DNA from: Clostridiales bacterium
GTDB lineage: Bacteria; Bacillota; Clostridia; Lachnospirales; Lachnospiraceae
Assembly: GCA_021204025.1 (NCBI GenBank)
Contig: JAJQAC010000087.1
Span: 1-64,000 of the forward strand
Direction: 5' to 3'
Length of the DNA: 64,000 nucleotides
The position numbers and the translations under genes were made by a program. A model generated the notes under the pieces. It saw only the letters and a program-made list of their open reading frames with translations. It was not told the origin of the DNA and made no database searches. Each line of letters starts with the position of its first letter. The first letter of the stretch is position 1. Below are positions 60,912 to 64,000 of the stretch, piece by piece.

Positions 60912-61247
60912 TCAAGTTATATGATTTAATTGTTCGATCAATTCCTGCAATTCCTCAAATACAACATCCACTATAATATTCCAATTCGTTCCATCATAAT
61001 CATGAACAAGACGATGTCTCAGTCCCGATATCATCGCCCATGGGATTTCATTATGACGTTCTTTAAAATCATCCGACAAATGATACACTTGTTCACCAAT
61101 ATTGTATAAAGGAGTCGTAACAAGCCACTGTAAAGGGTACTCTTTTATCAAATCCTCTTTTGTAATGTTTTCCTTTTTTATATAATCATAAAGTTTCTGC
61201 GAGTACTCCTTGATTTTTCGAATCCGTTGCTCGTCCGAATATTTCAT
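60912..61247 (-). CDS. HepT-like HEPN ribonuclease toxin
   Basis: GLRHRLVHDYDG RX4HXY; overlaps MNT stop by 4 bp. Confidence 0.9.
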   Translation of the reverse strand: MKYSDEQRIRKIKEYSQKLYDYIKKENITKEDLIKEYPLQWLVTTPLYNIGEQVYHLSDDFKERHNEIPWAMISGLRHRLVHDYDGTNWNIIVDVVFEELQELIEQLNHIT

Positions 61248-61546
61248 GCGACAAGTAACCTCTCTTTCATAATTGTCTGATAAAACATACTATCCTGATT
61301 AACCTCATGAATTTCAAAAACGTCCACCTCTTTGCCAAAAGCTTTTCTCAATTCTTCTGCTACAGCAAAAATCATAGTCAATCTAAATTGATCACCACCA
61401 AAAACCAGGAAATCCAGGTCGCTCTCTTTCGTCGCCTCTCCTCTTGCATAAGAACCGAATAAATATATTTCCTTTATACCGTACTTAGACGCAATTGGCC
61501 GTACAATTTCTACTATTTTTTCAAATGTTAATGTGTCATTGTCCAT
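61244..61546 (-). CDS. MntA-like minimal nucleotidyltransferase antitoxin
   Basis: LFGSYARGEATKESDLDFLVFG. Confidence 0.9.
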   Translation of the reverse strand: MDNDTLTFEKIVEIVRPIASKYGIKEIYLFGSYARGEATKESDLDFLVFGGDQFRLTMIFAVAEELRKAFGKEVDVFEIHEVNQDSMFYQTIMKERLLVA

Positions 61547-61715
61547 AATATACAGCCTCCCTGCCCTTTTTAAACAAATACCGTTCTTTTGCATACGTAT
61601 AAACAAGTTTTTATATTTAAATTCATGAAAAGTTTAAAATTTCGGATCAATTTTTTCCTTTATATTTCCCGATTATTATAATTATTATAACTCGCAAAGA
61701 GAGGAAAAACAACTC

Positions 61716-61982
61716 TCACAAAATCGGACACACCTTCTCCACATCCTTCAGTTCCCGGATCTCTACCAGAATAATATCCTTTCCAATCTGTTTTACATCG
61801 CAGAAAGGAATCACATACTCCTTTTCTCTGCCAAAGATCCCCGCCAGGCAGCCGGGCCCCGGGACAATCAGATGAGTAATACAGCCGCCTGCCGGATCAA
61901 ATTCGACATCCCCGACAAATCCCAGGCGCTTACAATCACAGACATTGATGACTTCTTTTTTCTTCATATCAAAAATGCGCAT
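61716..61982 (-). CDS. YlmC/YmxH family sporulation protein (PRC-barrel)
   Basis: MRIFDMKKKEVINVCDCKRLGFVGDVEFDPAGGCITHLIVPGPG. Confidence 0.92.
   Translation of the reverse strand: MRIFDMKKKEVINVCDCKRLGFVGDVEFDPAGGCITHLIVPGPGCLAGIFGREKEYVIPFCDVKQIGKDIILVEIRELKDVEKVCPIL
61727..61765 (-). repeat. In-gene copy of ymxH 3' end (direct repeat 2)
   Basis: 39 bp identical to 60873..60911. Confidence 0.95.
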
Positions 61983-62018
61983 ACGATCCACCTCTTATCT
62001 CTGGTGTATCGTATGCGC
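61977..62018 (-). promoter_or_regulatory. 11-bp inverted repeat with RBS in loop and ymxH ATG in stem
   Basis: GCGCATACGAT ... ATCGTATGCGC. Confidence 0.6.
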
Positions 62019-62331
62019 ACTCTGTTCTCTTCTGTGCTTTTCGCTGGTACATTTTTCTCCTGTATTTCTGTCAGATTTTCTTATGTATCCCGCATCTGCA
62101 CCTATCCTGCGTACCTTTAGCAACATGCTTCTGTACTTTTATCACAGACTCTATACACTCGATACATGGTAAATTGCCTGTAACAAATTTCCCGCTGTAC
62201 GCTTACCCGTTCTTTTGTATTCTTAAGTCCGCGGACGTCTCCGGTATCCGGCCGTCCGGCGGCGTTTTTATGATAGCGGCCGCACGCCGCCGTTTGATTC
62301 ACGGCGGCGCAGGCCGTATGTATCAGACTTC

Positions 62332-62982
62332 TTATGCGCGGGCTGCCGCAACTGCCGCTACAAACTCCTGAGCCTTAGCGGTAACTGCCGCATAATCGCC
62401 GGTCTTAGCGCCCTTGGTCAGGCTGCTGCCGGTACCAACTGCATAAGCGCCTGCCTTGAGCCATTTGTCAACGTTGTCAACATCAACGCCGCCCGACGGC
62501 ATGAACTCGCCCTGCGGAAGCGGTCCCTTGAAGCTGCTGATCGCAGCCGGTCCCACGATATTGCCCGGGAAGATCTTGATGACGTCGCAGCCAGCTTCCA
62601 TCGCGGTGATTGCTTCAGTAGGAGTCATAACGCCCGGAAGCATCGGTACACGATAACGGTTGCACATCTTAATGGTATCTACATTCAGACCAGGGCTTAC
62701 CACATAGTTTGCGCCCGCGATAATTGCCAGTCTTGCCGTCTCCGGATCCAGAACCGTACCGGCGCCGATGACAATCTTATCGTTATCTTTGTACTTCTCA
62801 ACCATAGCGGCGATCAGGTCGATCGGGCTTCCCTCGTCTACGGTCATGCAGATCTCGATAAAGTTGATGCCGCCGTCGATGACCGCGCCGATCACTTTCT
62901 CACCCTGCTCCAGATTCTTAGCGCGGATAACCGCCACCAGGCAATCTTCTTTCAGTCTTGCTAAAACCTGTTCTTTTTTCAT
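62332..62982 (-). CDS. eda: 2-dehydro-3-deoxyphosphogluconate aldolase / KHG-KDPG aldolase
   Basis: LVAVIRAKNLEQGEKVIGAVIDGGINFIEICMTV...PGVMTPTEAITAMEAGCDVIKIFPGN. Confidence 0.93.
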   Translation of the reverse strand: MKKEQVLARLKEDCLVAVIRAKNLEQGEKVIGAVIDGGINFIEICMTVDEGSPIDLIAAMVEKYKDNDKIVIGAGTVLDPETARLAIIAGANYVVSPGLNVDTIKMCNRYRVPMLPGVMTPTEAITAMEAGCDVIKIFPGNIVGPAAISSFKGPLPQGEFMPSGGVDVDNVDKWLKAGAYAVGTGSSLTKGAKTGDYAAVTAKAQEFVAAVAAARA

Positions 62983-63009
62983 GATGTTCTTCTCCTTTTT
63001 TGATTTTGT

Positions 63010-63051
63010 AATGAATCATTTTGATTTCATAATGAATCGGAATGAATCATT
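63010..63051. promoter_or_regulatory. Three helically phased AATGAATC(ATT) half-palindromes upstream of eda
   Basis: AATGAATCATT at 63010, AATGAATCGG at 63031, AATGAATCATT at 63041. Confidence 0.5.
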
Positions 63052-63136
63052 ACTATAAATTAAGCCGCCTCAGAATCCATACTGCGGAACTCTTTGGCGG
63101 CTCATGTTACCGCCCGGATTACTCACAATACCAATC

Positions 63137-63997
63137 TTATTTTGCCACTGATTTTTTCAGGCGCACAAACCTTGGAAGAGAGTTTTCCTTCTTAATCTGG
63201 ATCTCACCCTGGATCAGCGGAAGTGCATAATTAATGAATTCATCCGTTACATTGTTTCCTCTCTCATTGATCCACTCAACCGGAACCTTCTTCTCATAGT
63301 TTGCCACCTGAGCCAGATCTAAGAGTTCCGCTTCGCACTTGTAACCATTCTCATCACGGGTGCACTTGAAGCCTACCATCTTATCGGTAACACCGGCAAT
63401 CGCCTCGTTCACCGCAGTCTGACCTGCCATAAAGGCCTCATCCGAGTCAGTCTGAGAAGCACAATGCTCCGCACAGCGCTGCAGCAGAGAAAGCTCAATC
63501 GGACGAACCTTAACACCCGGGATTGCATTCTTCACAACATCACCCAGCTTCGCCGCAAGGCCGCCGAGCTGCGCATGGCCAAATCCATCCGTGGCGGAAG
63601 TCTCTGCTTCCGATACAAAACGTCCGTCCGCATAGTGAATTCCCTCGGATACCGCTACGATTACGTTTTTATTTGCATCCCAGATGTTCTTCACATCCTC
63701 AATAAACTCGTCCATCTTGAAATCGACTTCCGGAAGATAAACCAGATCCGCCGGATAGCCAGCGACCTTAGCCAGGGAAGCGGCGCCAGCCAGCCAGCCG
63801 GCATGACGTCCCATGATCTCAACGATCGTAACCTGTCCTTTATCATATACATGAGAATCCTGATAAATCTCTACCAGAGAAGTCGCGATATATTTTGCCG
63901 CCGAAGCATAACCCGGGCAGTGATCTGTGCCAAACAGGTCGTTATCGATCGTCTTCGGAATACCCATCACACGGCAGTCATAACCAACCTTCTTCAT
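63137..63997 (-). CDS. 6-phosphofructokinase, PPi-type signature; 5' end beyond window
   Basis: MGIPKTIDNDLFGTDHCPGYASAAKYIA; EIMGRHAGWLAGAA. Confidence 0.88.
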   Translation of the reverse strand: MKKVGYDCRVMGIPKTIDNDLFGTDHCPGYASAAKYIATSLVEIYQDSHVYDKGQVTIVEIMGRHAGWLAGAASLAKVAGYPADLVYLPEVDFKMDEFIEDVKNIWDANKNVIVAVSEGIHYADGRFVSEAETSATDGFGHAQLGGLAAKLGDVVKNAIPGVKVRPIELSLLQRCAEHCASQTDSDEAFMAGQTAVNEAIAGVTDKMVGFKCTRDENGYKCEAELLDLAQVANYEKKVPVEWINERGNNVTDEFINYALPLIQGEIQIKKENSLPRFVRLKKSVAK

Positions 63998-64000
63998 ATA

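Noticed and set aside
62190-62330. Cluster of GC-rich hairpins between eda and ymxH
   Set aside because: Explained by an intrinsic terminator for eda (CGCCGCCGT/ACGGCGGCG and following stems).

Overview
Ordinary low-GC Firmicutes chromosome, probably Lachnospiraceae-like Clostridia (inferred from gene content: spoIIID, ymxH, arg cluster, HepT/MntA modules, GHKL/LytTR genes). Most genes lie on the minus strand. The backbone includes rplM-rpsI, uvrA, ftsH, a polar amino-acid ABC transporter, folD/cyclodeaminase, mscL, argC-J-B-D with divergent argG, ilvB-like, apbE, metK, spoIIID, ktrAB, argS, aroD/efp/aroE/aroK, nrdR, eda and a PPi-type pfk (truncated by the window end). Accessory content includes mazEF, two HEPN-MNT modules, an OLD-family ATPase/nuclease, and a glycoside operon (GH3-RR-RR-HK-GH2-GPH) with an embedded GHKL/LytTR system. 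Strongest observations: (1) a HepT/MNT module lying between two copies (39 bp identical core) of the 3' end of ymxH, as if inserted there; (2) four copies of a ~145-200 bp intergenic inverted-repeat element whose stems differ in sequence but keep complementarity, including one copy with a 43-bp hairpin insertion and one with the core deleted; (3) an unannotated 29-aa peptide with 8 Cys and a good promoter and RBS; (4) tandem LytTR regulators in the glycoside operon, one with Asp replaced by Glu at the phospho-acceptor position, plus a 21-bp-spaced direct repeat at the operon head; (5) a ParB-like/BMP fusion; (6) a PRTase-like gene and metK, each with attenuator-like leaders. No tRNA, rRNA, CRISPR array, transposase or integrase was recognised. 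All family calls are by eye from protein motifs; no database search was run.
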